A DNA stretch of 64,000 nt from Rhizobium oryzicola (GTDB lineage: Bacteria; Pseudomonadota; Alphaproteobacteria; Rhizobiales; Rhizobiaceae), in the NCBI RefSeq assembly GCF_030504645.1, contig NZ_JAUKWQ010000004.1:310001-374000 (forward strand). The letters are read 5' to 3'. Of this stretch, positions 1 through 9,723 are shown piece by piece (positions within the stretch are counted from its first letter, which is position 1; every line of letters starts with the position of its first letter). A program made the position numbers and the translations under genes. The notes under the pieces were generated by a model. The model was not told where the DNA came from and did no database searches. It saw only the letters and a program-made list of their open reading frames with translations.

Positions 1-2
1 AG

Positions 3-65
3 GCAGGCCACGGCGCGACCTATCTGCCGGAACTCTCGGAGATCTTGCGCCATACAAAGGCGTAA
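3..65 (+). CDS. C-terminal end of an unidentified protein (partial)
   Basis: Frame 3 is open from the window edge to a TAA at 63-65 and encodes about 20 residues ending ELSEILRHTKA. A hairpin follows 16 nt later, which suits a gene end. Too little is present to name a family. The start lies outside the window. Confidence 0.45.
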   Translation, partial: AGHGATYLPELSEILRHTKA

Positions 66-81
66 GCAGATGCGCTAAACT

Positions 82-110
82 CCTGGGGAAGACACGCGTC
101 TTACCCCAGG
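82..110 (+). terminator. Hairpin after the partial first gene
   Basis: CCTGGGGAAGAC (82-93) can pair with GTCTTACCCCAGG (98-110) around a 4-nt loop, with one bulged A. There is no T-run, so this is a weak rho-independent terminator or an mRNA 3' end structure. Confidence 0.45.
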
Positions 111-495
111 GATTGCCACGGCAGCCCTCAAAGTCAAAGCCCGCAGTTTTTGCTCTGCGCAATGCTGACAAACAATATCCGGCTATTTTCCTGAATAATC
201 GCCTCACTTCCTTGATCTGGAAGCTTTTGAGCAAGGGCGCAGGCCACACAGGCGAGAGCATCACGGTTGCGCTCACAGTGAGCTGAAAGCCGTATCACTT
301 CCGGTTGTGTATATGCGCCGTTAATAATTCAGCCGTCCACCGCACTTTCTACCTCGCACCGGACTGGCGCACATCTCAATGTCATTCGCGCGCGGAGCCC
401 GGTCATAACTGGCCTGGTGCGGGGCAGGGACCAATGTGGGCATGCTGGCTGTGCGCAATAGGGTAGCCTGTCTTGCCAGGCGGAAGGATATACAC

Positions 496-2151
<1,656 letters not shown>

Positions 2152-2154
2152 AAG

Positions 2155-2889
2155 ATGTTCAAACTTCACTACAGGCTGGAACGACGCGCGATCGGCATGA
2201 CGCTCGGCATTATTGCGGCGGCAAGCATCGGCGGGTTCGTCGAAATTGCTCCACTCTTCACGATCCACCAGACCGTCGAAGCGGCACCGGATATGCGGGT
2301 CTATACTCCGCTGGAGCTCGCTGGCCGCAACATCTATATCCGCGAGGGTTGTTATGCCTGTCATTCGCAGATGATCCGCACGCTTCGGGATGAGGTGGAG
2401 CGGTACGGTCATTATAGCCTGGCGGTGGAATCGAAATATGATCATCCCATGCTGTGGGGATCCAAGCGCACAGGTCCGGACATTGCCCGTCTGGGCGGCA
2501 AGTATTCCGATGAATGGCATGTGCGCCATTTGCTTAACCCGCGCGATGTCGTGCCTGTGTCGATCATGCCTGCCTATGGCTGGCTGATGGAAAATGATCT
2601 GCGTACGGATGACCTTTCCGACCAGTTGACCGCACAACGTGTCGTTGGCGTTCCCTATACGCCGGACATGATCCGCAATGCAGCCGATGATGCTTATGGC
2701 CAAGCCAATCCTGACAGCAGCCGGGCCAAGGGGGTGAAGACGCGTTACGGCGAGGAAACCAACATCCGCTCCTTCGCGGGTGCGCCCGGTCGCCTGACTG
2801 AAATGGACGCGCTCGTAGCCTACCTGCAAATTCTCGGCCACCTCACCGATGCTGCAAGCCGCGATACCGTTGCCAAGGACCTGGAATGA
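2155..2889 (+). CDS. ccoO: cbb3 oxidase mono-heme cytochrome c subunit II
   Basis: This membrane-anchored cytochrome c passes electrons from CcoP to CcoN. It is 244 aa with one N-terminal membrane segment at about residues 13-36. Heme is attached at C66-Y-A-C69-H70, and M138 in SIMPAYGW is the probable sixth ligand. It starts 3 nt after ccoN, and its TGA overlaps the ccoQ ATG. Length and motif order match FixO. Confidence 0.97.
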   Translation: MFKLHYRLERRAIGMTLGIIAAASIGGFVEIAPLFTIHQTVEAAPDMRVYTPLELAGRNIYIREGCYACHSQMIRTLRDEVERYGHYSLAVESKYDHPMLWGSKRTGPDIARLGGKYSDEWHVRHLLNPRDVVPVSIMPAYGWLMENDLRTDDLSDQLTAQRVVGVPYTPDMIRNAADDAYGQANPDSSRAKGVKTRYGEETNIRSFAGAPGRLTEMDALVAYLQILGHLTDAASRDTVAKDLE

Positions 2890-3062
2890 TGATGGATTTT
2901 TCCCATGAAACAGTGGTCTGGGCCGCCAAAACCTTCGGCCTTATCTATTTGGTGATCTTCTCCATGGCTGTCGTTGCCTACGCCTTCTGGCCATCGCGCC
3001 AGAAGGAATTCCACGACGCATCCGCAGCGATCCTGAAACAGGAGGACCGTCCATGGCGCTAG
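2886..3062 (+). CDS. ccoQ: cbb3 oxidase small subunit IV
   Basis: This 58-aa protein starts at the ATG that overlaps the ccoO stop (ATGA). Two further in-frame ATGs follow at once, so the exact start is open. It has a single membrane helix at about residues 17-35, then FWPSRQ and a short charged tail, the usual CcoQ pattern. It overlaps the first codons of ccoP. CcoQ/FixQ stabilises the oxidase or its association with CcoP. The gene is easily missed because of its size. Confidence 0.9.
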   Translation: MMMDFSHETVVWAAKTFGLIYLVIFSMAVVAYAFWPSRQKEFHDASAAILKQEDRPWR

Positions 3063-3928
3063 AGGAACGCGATCCCATCACGGGCTACATGACCACCGGG
3101 CACGAGTGGAACGGCATCAAGGAACTCAACACGCCGGTGCCGCGCATTGTCTACGTGTTCCTGATTCTCAATACCACCATTGGCCTAATCTATTGGTTGC
3201 TGATGCCGGCGCTGCCGCTCGGGACAACCTATACCAAAGGTCTTCTCGGCTATGACGAGCGTGCAGCAGTTCACCGTGATCTGACCAGCGCCGCCGCGGC
3301 ACGCGCACCTTGGCATGATGCACTGGACCGGCAGGATTTCTCTGCCCTTGCTGCCGATGACAAGGCGATGAAGGATATTCGCGAAGCAGGCCGCCTGCTC
3401 TTCGGTCAAAACTGCGCTGCCTGCCACGGTGTCGAGGCCAAGGGCAATGCCGGTTTTCCCAATCTCGCCGCCGGTGCGTTGAACTGGGGTGACAGCCCGG
3501 AAGCCATTCAGGAAACGATCAGGGTTGGTGTCAATTCCGCGCATCCGGATACGCGCACCGCGCAGATGCCGGCTTTTGGTCAGGATGGCATTCTCAGCCG
3601 CAACGACGTGATGGCGGTAATCAGCTATGTTCACGATCTCAGCATTAGCGGAATAACCGCCTCCGGCCTCGCGCATCCCGATGGCGCAAAGGTCTTCAGC
3701 GCTCAGTGCTCAGCCTGCCATGGTGCCGATGCGCGAGGCAATTCCGATCTCGGCGCTCCCAATCTGACCGACACCACCTGGCTCTATGGTGGAGATCTAG
3801 CAACGATCTTCGAAACGGTATGGTATGGACGACAGGGCCGCATGCCCACATGGGAAAGCCGCCTTGGAGCACGCAATGTCAAATTGCTCGCGGCCTATAT
3901 CGCCGATTTGCGCAAGAGACGGCCATGA
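3053..3928 (+). CDS. ccoP: cbb3 oxidase di-heme cytochrome c subunit III
   Basis: This membrane-bound di-heme cytochrome c is the electron entry point of the oxidase. It is 291 aa. The N-terminal part carries the CcoP signature around residues 10-70 (GHEWNGIKELNTPVPR, then one membrane helix). Two cytochrome domains follow, with C121-A-A-C124-H125 and C219-S-A-C222-H223 and likely axial M172 and M264. It overlaps ccoQ by 10 nt and the next gene by 4 nt, so it is translationally coupled. Confidence 0.97.
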   Translation: MALEERDPITGYMTTGHEWNGIKELNTPVPRIVYVFLILNTTIGLIYWLLMPALPLGTTYTKGLLGYDERAAVHRDLTSAAAARAPWHDALDRQDFSALAADDKAMKDIREAGRLLFGQNCAACHGVEAKGNAGFPNLAAGALNWGDSPEAIQETIRVGVNSAHPDTRTAQMPAFGQDGILSRNDVMAVISYVHDLSISGITASGLAHPDGAKVFSAQCSACHGADARGNSDLGAPNLTDTTWLYGGDLATIFETVWYGRQGRMPTWESRLGARNVKLLAAYIADLRKRRP

Positions 3929-4146
3929 CCGCGCCTGTGAGAAGGCTTAGCAGTCGCGCCGCCTTTGTGCTCGCGGTGGCAGCACTGATCGCTCTGATCT
4001 GCGGCGCCAATGCCCACTTGATCTATGTCGCGCTCGCCTCGCAACCGGATTGCGTGGCGCACAGGCGTATCGGTGAACGTCAGGCAGGTGTCGCTTTCGC
4101 CGCCGCAGAGTCTTCCTGCAGCCCGTCCGTCCTGGCCGAAAATTAG
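3925..4146 (+). CDS. Small single-span membrane protein of the cbb3 operon, unknown function
   Basis: This 73-aa protein starts at an ATG overlapping the ccoP stop. One hydrophobic helix (about residues 12-37) is followed by a hydrophilic tail that includes SQPDCVAH and a second Cys near the C-terminus. It sits where fixG/fixH would normally begin but is too short to be FixH and has no iron-sulfur motif. Similar short proteins occur next to oxidase genes in rhizobia as far as I recall; no role is established. The two conserved-looking Cys residues might face the periplasm, which would suit an assembly or copper role, but that is only inference. Confidence 0.75.
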   Translation: MTAPVRRLSSRAAFVLAVAALIALICGANAHLIYVALASQPDCVAHRRIGERQAGVAFAAAESSCSPSVLAEN

Positions 4147-4157
4147 GGGAGTGATCT

Positions 4158-4952
4158 ATGACCGATGCCCTTCCGGACGTTCTGCCGCCCGACCCGAAGA
4201 GAGACGCCTGGGCCCGCAACCTTTCCACCGAAGAGGGTTTCCACTGGCTGCGCTTGGGCTGGCGCGATCTGATGGTAAGCCCTGTGCAGAGCTTGTGCTA
4301 CGGCCTCTTCGTGTGGCTGTTGCTGTGCGGCGCAGCCTGGTCTCTGTTGGCCCATGGAGCGGATTACATCCTGTTTCCTGCGCTATCCGGCATCATGGTA
4401 ATCGGTCCCATACTGGCCATGGGCCTTTACGAGAAAAGCAGGCGTCTATCCCTTGGACTGTCCGTAAACCTGCTGGACATGATCTTCGTCCGGCCGGCCT
4501 CCGGCTACCAGGTCGTGTTCGCGGGCGCTCTTCTCTGCCTGCTGATGATGGTTTGGCTCAGGGCTGCCGTGATTGTCTATGCACTGTTCTTCGGCCTCTT
4601 GCCTTTTCCGGGCCTCGACCATCTGTTACCGGCACTGCTCCTGTCCCCTACCGGTTGGGCCATGCTCGTGGTCGGCAGCGCTGTCGGTGGTCTTTTCGCC
4701 GCCTTCTCCTTTGCCATTGGTGCATTGTCGCTTCCCATCCTGCTGCAGGAGCATTCCGATGCACTGACGGCCATGGGAACAAGCCTGGTGCTTGTTTGGC
4801 ACAATCTGAAGGTGATGCTCGCCTGGGCAGCCATCGTCTCGGTGCTGTTCGCCCTAAGCGCTGTATTCGGCCTTCTGCCATTGATTCTTGTCTTTCCGGT
4901 TCTTGGTCACGGGACGTGGCATAGCTACCGAGAGTTGCGTCCGCTTGCCTGA
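4158..4952 (+). CDS. DUF2189 family integral membrane protein
   Basis: This 264-aa protein has a short soluble N-terminus and about six membrane helices. The family appears frequently near alphaproteobacterial respiratory genes, but I know of no biochemical role. It lies 11 nt after the small membrane protein and 21 nt before ccoI, so it is probably in the same transcript. An AGGGGAGTG stretch upstream of the ATG gives a good ribosome site. The DUF2189 assignment rests on the overall pattern, including GPILAMGLYEKSRRL and the C-terminal LGHGTWHSYREL. Confidence 0.85.
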   Translation: MTDALPDVLPPDPKRDAWARNLSTEEGFHWLRLGWRDLMVSPVQSLCYGLFVWLLLCGAAWSLLAHGADYILFPALSGIMVIGPILAMGLYEKSRRLSLGLSVNLLDMIFVRPASGYQVVFAGALLCLLMMVWLRAAVIVYALFFGLLPFPGLDHLLPALLLSPTGWAMLVVGSAVGGLFAAFSFAIGALSLPILLQEHSDALTAMGTSLVLVWHNLKVMLAWAAIVSVLFALSAVFGLLPLILVFPVLGHGTWHSYRELRPLA

Positions 4953-4973
4953 AATAACTTGAGGGATCGCACG

Positions 4974-7178
4974 ATGTCACTCATCCTCGATCGTACCGGC
5001 TCATCCGCTGAGCGCGCCCGTGATCTGCCGTTTTTCAGTCGCCGACATACCGGGCCTGGCTCTGGGTTGCGGGCGGAACTGGTTGTTCCGTCCATGCATT
5101 GCGGTGCCTGTATGCGGCGGGTTGAGAAGGCATTGCATGCCCTCCCCGGAGTGACTGCGGCACGCGCCAACCTTTCAACGAAACGTGTCATCGTCGAATG
5201 GAGCGATCGAGAGGTCACACCGGCGATGATAGAAACGCTGGACCGGATCGGTTTTCCGGCCCATGCGGCCGAACTGCCGGACAGGCAGCATGATGCGGAT
5301 CTTAAAGCCTTGTTGCGCGCGCTTGCTGTGGCGGCCTTTGCTTCCAGCAATATCATGCTCTTGTCCTTTGCCGTCTGGTTCGGGGCCGATCCATCAACGC
5401 GGCAATATTTTCATTTGTTGTCCGGACTGATCGCCTTGCCGACCGTGCTCTATTCTGGTCAGGTCTTCTACCGTTCCGCCTGGGCGGCTCTGCGGCACGG
5501 TCGCACGAATATGGATGTGCCGATTTCCATTGGCGTGACGCTGACCTTTGGGCTCAGCCTATGGGAGACGGCACTGCACGGCAGGCATGCCTATTTCGAT
5601 GCAGCGGTATCGCTCATTTTCTTCCTGCTGATCGGCCGCACGCTGGATCACATGATGCGAGCGCGGGCGCGAAGCGCCGTGTCCGGTATCGCACGTCTGG
5701 CATCACCTAGCGCCACCGTGATTGAAACGGACGGACGGCGCAGCGATCTTCCACTGGGCAAGGTTATGCCGGGCATGAAGCTGGCCGTGGCCGCCGGGCA
5801 GCGTGTTCCCGTTGATGCCTGCGTTATTGAAGGCACGTCTGACGTCGATTGCGCGCTGGTCAGCGGAGAAAGTACTCCGATCGCGGTCTCTGCCGGTCAG
5901 CAATTGCAGGCGGGTGTTCTCAATCTCGGTGCCCCGCTCGTCTTGCTGGCGCTTCGTCCGTCCAGCCAATCGTTCCTTGCTGAAATGACGCGGATGATGG
6001 AAGCGGCCGAATCCGGCCGCGGCCTCTACCGGCGGATCGCCGACCGGGCGTCTGCGCTCTATGCGCCGGTGGTACATGCCGCGGCAGCCTTGACACTTGT
6101 TGGTTGGCTGGCAATCGGCTCCGATCTGCATCAGGCGCTGACGACGGCAATCGCCGTGCTGATCATTACCTGCCCCTGTGCACTCGGCCTTGCCGTGCCG
6201 ATGGTGCAGGTGGTTGCTGCCGGGCGGTTGTTTCGCAGCGGTATCCTGATCAAGGATGGCAGCGGTCTGGAGCGGCTGGCCGAAATAGACACGGTTGTGT
6301 TTGACAAGACTGGTACGCTGACGACGGGGATGCCCGAACTCCTGCTGTATGAGAAGGGAACGCAGGATCACGAGGCCAATCTGCCGCTCGCCGCTGGCAT
6401 AGCGGCACATTCGAATCACCCGTATTCCCGCGCCATAGCAGCAAGCTGCCCGCGACCTCTGGCAGTTGCGACCGAATGCGTGACGGAGCAGGCTGGGTAC
6501 GGCCTTGAGGCTCTGATCGATGGTGCCATCTTTCGTCTTGGCCGTCCCGGCTGGGCGGCACCTGCGCATGCTGCCGGCTCCGACGCAAGCGTCATTCTCA
6601 GCCGCAACGCGGAGCCGCTCGAAAGCTTTCACTTTCGCGATCGATTACGTCCCGGCGCTGAACAGGCGATTGAGGATCTGAAGGCGCGAGGCCTTTCTGT
6701 CGAGATGCTCTCAGGTGACAGGAAGTCCGCCGTGGCGGATCTGGCGGCGCGTCTGGGAATTGTTTACCACGCGGAGGCAACACCAGCGAACAAGGTTCAG
6801 CGTCTTGAAGAGTTGAAGCGGGAGGGGCATAGGGTGCTGATGGTCGGAGACGGCTTGAATGATGCCGCGGCCCTTGCAAGTGCGCATGTATCGATGGCAC
6901 CGGCCTCCGCCTCCGATGTCGGGCGAACCGCGGCCGATCTGATTTTCTTGCAGGAAAGCCTCGCCGCTATTCCGTTGGCGCACCGTATCGCCATCCGTAG
7001 CGCCCAGCTCATCCGGCAGAACTTCGCATTGTCCATCGCCTATAACCTGGTTGCCGTGCCCGTGGCGGTCGGCGGGTTCCTCACGCCATTGCTGGCAGCG
7101 ATTGCGATGTCTTCCTCCTCGATCATCGTTGTCCTGAATGCGCTCAGGCTCGCCCTGACCGCTCAACCGGAGAAGTAG
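4974..7178 (+). CDS. ccoI: Copper-transporting P1B-type ATPase for cbb3 oxidase assembly
   Basis: FixI/CcoI exports Cu(I) across the inner membrane for CuB-site maturation. I chose ATG 4974 because GAGGGA lies 7 nt upstream; an upstream TTG at 4959 is less likely. The 734-aa product has one heavy-metal-associated domain (C43-G-A-C46), membrane helices, the ion-binding C400-P-C402, the phosphorylated D444 in DKTGTLT and the hinge GDGLNDAA at about 625-632. It is followed by ccoS after one nucleotide. The pairing with ccoS and the oxidase genes separates it from a general CopA. Confidence 0.95.
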   Translation: MSLILDRTGSSAERARDLPFFSRRHTGPGSGLRAELVVPSMHCGACMRRVEKALHALPGVTAARANLSTKRVIVEWSDREVTPAMIETLDRIGFPAHAAELPDRQHDADLKALLRALAVAAFASSNIMLLSFAVWFGADPSTRQYFHLLSGLIALPTVLYSGQVFYRSAWAALRHGRTNMDVPISIGVTLTFGLSLWETALHGRHAYFDAAVSLIFFLLIGRTLDHMMRARARSAVSGIARLASPSATVIETDGRRSDLPLGKVMPGMKLAVAAGQRVPVDACVIEGTSDVDCALVSGESTPIAVSAGQQLQAGVLNLGAPLVLLALRPSSQSFLAEMTRMMEAAESGRGLYRRIADRASALYAPVVHAAAALTLVGWLAIGSDLHQALTTAIAVLIITCPCALGLAVPMVQVVAAGRLFRSGILIKDGSGLERLAEIDTVVFDKTGTLTTGMPELLLYEKGTQDHEANLPLAAGIAAHSNHPYSRAIAASCPRPLAVATECVTEQAGYGLEALIDGAIFRLGRPGWAAPAHAAGSDASVILSRNAEPLESFHFRDRLRPGAEQAIEDLKARGLSVEMLSGDRKSAVADLAARLGIVYHAEATPANKVQRLEELKREGHRVLMVGDGLNDAAALASAHVSMAPASASDVGRTAADLIFLQESLAAIPLAHRIAIRSAQLIRQNFALSIAYNLVAVPVAVGGFLTPLLAAIAMSSSSIIVVLNALRLALTAQPEK

Positions 7179-7179
7179 A

Positions 7180-7347
7180 ATGGTTGATGCACTATTTCTC
7201 GTGCCGCTCGCGGTCATCCTCAGCGCCGCCGCGCTCATCGCTTTCCTTTGGAGCCTGGCGGACGGCCAATATGAGGACCTCGCCGGAGCTGCCGAACGCG
7301 TCCTGCACGAAGACCGCGAGCGTCCCGCATCGGATAGAGAGCTCTGA
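7180..7347 (+). CDS. ccoS: cbb3 oxidase assembly protein CcoS
   Basis: This 55-aa protein starts one nucleotide after the ccoI stop. One N-terminal membrane helix (about 4-24) is followed by FLWSLADGQYEDL, the signature of CcoS/FixS. CcoS is needed for cofactor insertion into the oxidase. It ends the oxidase run. The LacI gene on the other strand ends 46 nt further on, and no strong terminator is visible in that gap. Confidence 0.92.
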   Translation: MVDALFLVPLAVILSAAALIAFLWSLADGQYEDLAGAAERVLHEDRERPASDREL

Positions 7348-7392
7348 AGTCTATTTCAGCTTCGCCTGCAGCCCGTTGTTGCGGTCTCCTGT

Positions 7393-8424
7393 TCATTCCT
7401 TCCTTGGCTTTGTTGATCCTCTGGGTATCAGGGAGGGGACGGCAACACGGATGCGGTCATTGGACGAGACTGTTTCGGCAGCCAATAATTCAAACGCGGC
7501 GGTGGCAATCTGGTCGAATGGAATTTTCACCGAGGTGAGCGGTGTTGGCAGATGGCTGACAATCGGGATGTCGTTGTAACCCACGAGAGATACGTCATTT
7601 GGAACTGAAAGCCCGAGCCTCAAGAGCGCCGACATCGCTCCGATCGCAGTGTTGTCGTTGACGGCAAAGATGGCAGTAGGGCGATCCGGTATCAACATGA
7701 GTTTGCGCGCAGCGTCTGCCCCGGATTCGATGCCGAATGTTGAGGGTTTGATCCATTCTGGTCTGATCTCCAACCCGGCTTCAGCCATGGCATTTTCGTA
7801 TCCACTGACACGTCCCCTGGCGCTGGACGCATGACGGGGACCAGCAATCAAGCCGATGCGGCGATGGCCGAGATCGATCAGATGCCGTGTTGCCAGATAG
7901 CCGCCCAGGGCATCATCACCGATGGACGAGCGACATTTGCCATCGGTGCGCAATGCCAGAACGAAAGGGACGCCACGATCGACCAATTCATCGGTCAGCG
8001 TGTCGCCTTCGCGTGCCGTGGACAAGATCAATCCATCCACACCGCGACGTAACAAAAGGTCGGCCGCGCGGCGATCGGCGCCCGGTTCGTCTTCCGTTGT
8101 CGCTACGATTGTAAACTGGCCGGATCGGGTGGCCGCGTGGGCCAGGGCCTCATAGAGCATCGCCATGACAGTATCGGTGAGGCGCGGCACGATCACGCCG
8201 ACCATCCCCGTTTTGCCGCGGCGAAGAGAAGACGCCGAAACATCGCGCACATAGCCCAATTCCACAGCGATCTGCCGCACGCGGCGTGCCGTCTCGCTGT
8301 CGGATTTTGGCATGCGTTCATCCAGAAAGCGGGAAACGCTAGACTTTGACACACCTGCAGCTCTGGCGACGTCAAGGATCGTCACGCGGGAGGTCACGGT
8401 CGGGTTGGGTCTGTCGCTCTTCAT
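7393..8424 (-). CDS. LacI-family transcriptional repressor
   Basis: This 343-aa regulator has the N-terminal LacI helix-turn-helix (about residues 15-60: TILDVARAAGVSKSSVSRFL) and a periplasmic-binding-protein-like ligand domain with the usual GYNDIPIVSHLPTPLTSV segment. It is divergent from the aldolase gene at 8568. The perfect palindrome TGGGAACGTTCCCA in the shared intergenic region is the obvious operator. The ligand is probably the substrate or product of the aldolase/MFS pair, a sugar or keto acid. Its identity cannot be read from sequence. Confidence 0.92.
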   Translation of the reverse strand: MKSDRPNPTVTSRVTILDVARAAGVSKSSVSRFLDERMPKSDSETARRVRQIAVELGYVRDVSASSLRRGKTGMVGVIVPRLTDTVMAMLYEALAHAATRSGQFTIVATTEDEPGADRRAADLLLRRGVDGLILSTAREGDTLTDELVDRGVPFVLALRTDGKCRSSIGDDALGGYLATRHLIDLGHRRIGLIAGPRHASSARGRVSGYENAMAEAGLEIRPEWIKPSTFGIESGADAARKLMLIPDRPTAIFAVNDNTAIGAMSALLRLGLSVPNDVSLVGYNDIPIVSHLPTPLTSVKIPFDQIATAAFELLAAETVSSNDRIRVAVPSLIPRGSTKPRKE

Positions 8425-8467
8425 CGAATCGCCTTCGTGCCGGCTTGCTGATTTTTATCTCTACCAC

Positions 8468-8509
8468 TTGACAGCAAAAGTTATCAAATCGATACTGGGA
8501 ACGTTCCCA
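8468..8509 (+). promoter_or_regulatory. Sigma-70-like promoter overlapped by a LacI-type operator
   Basis: TTGACA (8468-8473) is separated by 17 nt from GATACT (8491-8496). The 14-bp perfect palindrome TGGGAACGTTCCCA (8496-8509) begins at the last base of the -10 and has the central CG typical of LacI-family operators. A further GTTCCC half-site is at 8515-8520. Binding would block the start site of the aldolase gene. Confidence 0.82.
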
Positions 8510-8567
8510 ATATCGTTCCCGTCGCTGATCGAAATTGGTTGGCGATACATCAGGAGGAGAAATCAAG

Positions 8568-9518
8568 ATGAACCCCATGGACCTTCGCGGCCTCAGCCCA
8601 GCCCCCGTCACAGCCTTCACTCCCGATGGGGAAGTGGACCACAAAGCCAATGCCCGCATTGCAAAGTGGCTTGTATCCATCAAAGGCGTGAAGAGCCTGG
8701 TTATTCTAGGCCATGCTGGCGAAGGCACTTTCCTCACGGAAGAAGAGCGCCTTGCGCTTATTCGTACCTATGTCGAAGCTGTTGACGGCGCTGTTCCGAT
8801 CATTGCTGGCATCACGGGTGAAGGCACCAAGGTTGCCGCGGCCGAAGCGAAAAAGTGCAAGGCTGCAGGCGCGACCGGCGCACTCGTCTATCCCAATCAC
8901 GGCTGGCTCCGCTTCGGCTACCAGAAGGGCGCACCGCAGAGCCGCTATAAGGCCATCTGGGAGGAGTCGGGCCTGCAGGAAATCCTCTTCCAATATCCTG
9001 ACGTCACCAAGGCGTCCTATGACCTCGACACCCAGCTGGAGATCGCCACACAAGATGGCGTCGTGGCAACCAAGAACGGCGTGCGTAACATGAAGCGCTG
9101 GTATGTCGAAATTCCGGAGCTGAAGAAGGCAAATCCAAAGCTGCAGGTTTTGTCTTGCCATGACGAATGGCTTCTGCCGACCATGTTCGATGTCGACGGA
9201 CTGCTGGTGGGTTATGGCAATATCGCCCCTGAACTGCTGGTGCAGCTCATCGAAGCCGGCAAGGCGCAGAACTACCCGGAAGCCCGCAAGATCTTCGAAC
9301 GGCTCCTGCCTGTGACCCGCGCGGTCTATCACCGCGGCTCTCACATGGAAGGCACTGTCGCCCTGAAGCTTGGTCTCGTGCATCGCGGCCTTCTCGACCA
9401 CGCCACCATCCGGGAACCGCTCAAGAATCTCGGCGAAAAGGCCGAGCAGGAAATCTTCGCAGCGTTTGACGCTGCAGGCATCGGCCGGATCGATCAGCAA
9501 CTGCTTGCTGCGGAATAA
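8568..9518 (+). CDS. Dihydrodipicolinate synthase/N-acetylneuraminate lyase family protein
   Basis: This 316-aa class I aldolase-type TIM barrel starts at ATG 8568, with AGGAGG (8552-8557) upstream. The Schiff-base lysine is expected at K169 (ATKNGVRN) and the partner tyrosine at Y143 in FQYPDVTK. The usual GTTGE motif is replaced by GHAGEG (about residues 48-53), and the YNxP motif by QYPDV. It is therefore unlikely to be the housekeeping DapA and more likely acts on a keto-deoxy sugar acid or related pyruvate aldol. Regulation by the adjacent LacI and pairing with the MFS carrier at 9724 suggest an inducible uptake-and-cleavage unit. Confidence 0.88.
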   Translation: MNPMDLRGLSPAPVTAFTPDGEVDHKANARIAKWLVSIKGVKSLVILGHAGEGTFLTEEERLALIRTYVEAVDGAVPIIAGITGEGTKVAAAEAKKCKAAGATGALVYPNHGWLRFGYQKGAPQSRYKAIWEESGLQEILFQYPDVTKASYDLDTQLEIATQDGVVATKNGVRNMKRWYVEIPELKKANPKLQVLSCHDEWLLPTMFDVDGLLVGYGNIAPELLVQLIEAGKAQNYPEARKIFERLLPVTRAVYHRGSHMEGTVALKLGLVHRGLLDHATIREPLKNLGEKAEQEIFAAFDAAGIGRIDQQLLAAE

Positions 9519-9523
9519 TCTCG

Positions 9524-9550
9524 TGGCCCCTGTCGTTCTGGCAGGGGCCA
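9524..9550 (+). terminator. Hairpin after the aldolase gene
   Basis: TGGCCCCTG (9524-9532) pairs perfectly with CAGGGGCCA (9542-9550), starting 6 nt after the stop codon. No T-run follows. It may reduce rather than stop read-through into the MFS gene. Confidence 0.6.
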
Positions 9551-9723
9551 TCGCTTCCACGTCCTCGCGGACCCGGTGGGTGGCAGTCTTCGACACTCCC
9601 TCACCTTGGACGTGACCAAACAAATTCAGCGCAGACAGGGTGCCTAAACCACGCTAGCAAACACAAGAGAACGCTCCCGGCCCGGGATGGAGAAGATGGG
9701 CCAGAGGCGTCAAGGAGGAACCA

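Noticed and set aside
200-230. TTGATCTGG upstream of ccoN as an FNR/Anr/FixK box
   Set aside because: Only the left half TTGAT is present; the right half is AAGCT instead of ATCAA. No other box was found in the 495 nt upstream.
8568-9518. Housekeeping DapA (lysine biosynthesis)
   Set aside because: GTTGE and YNxP motifs are altered, and the gene is under a LacI repressor beside a transporter, which does not suit a biosynthetic role.
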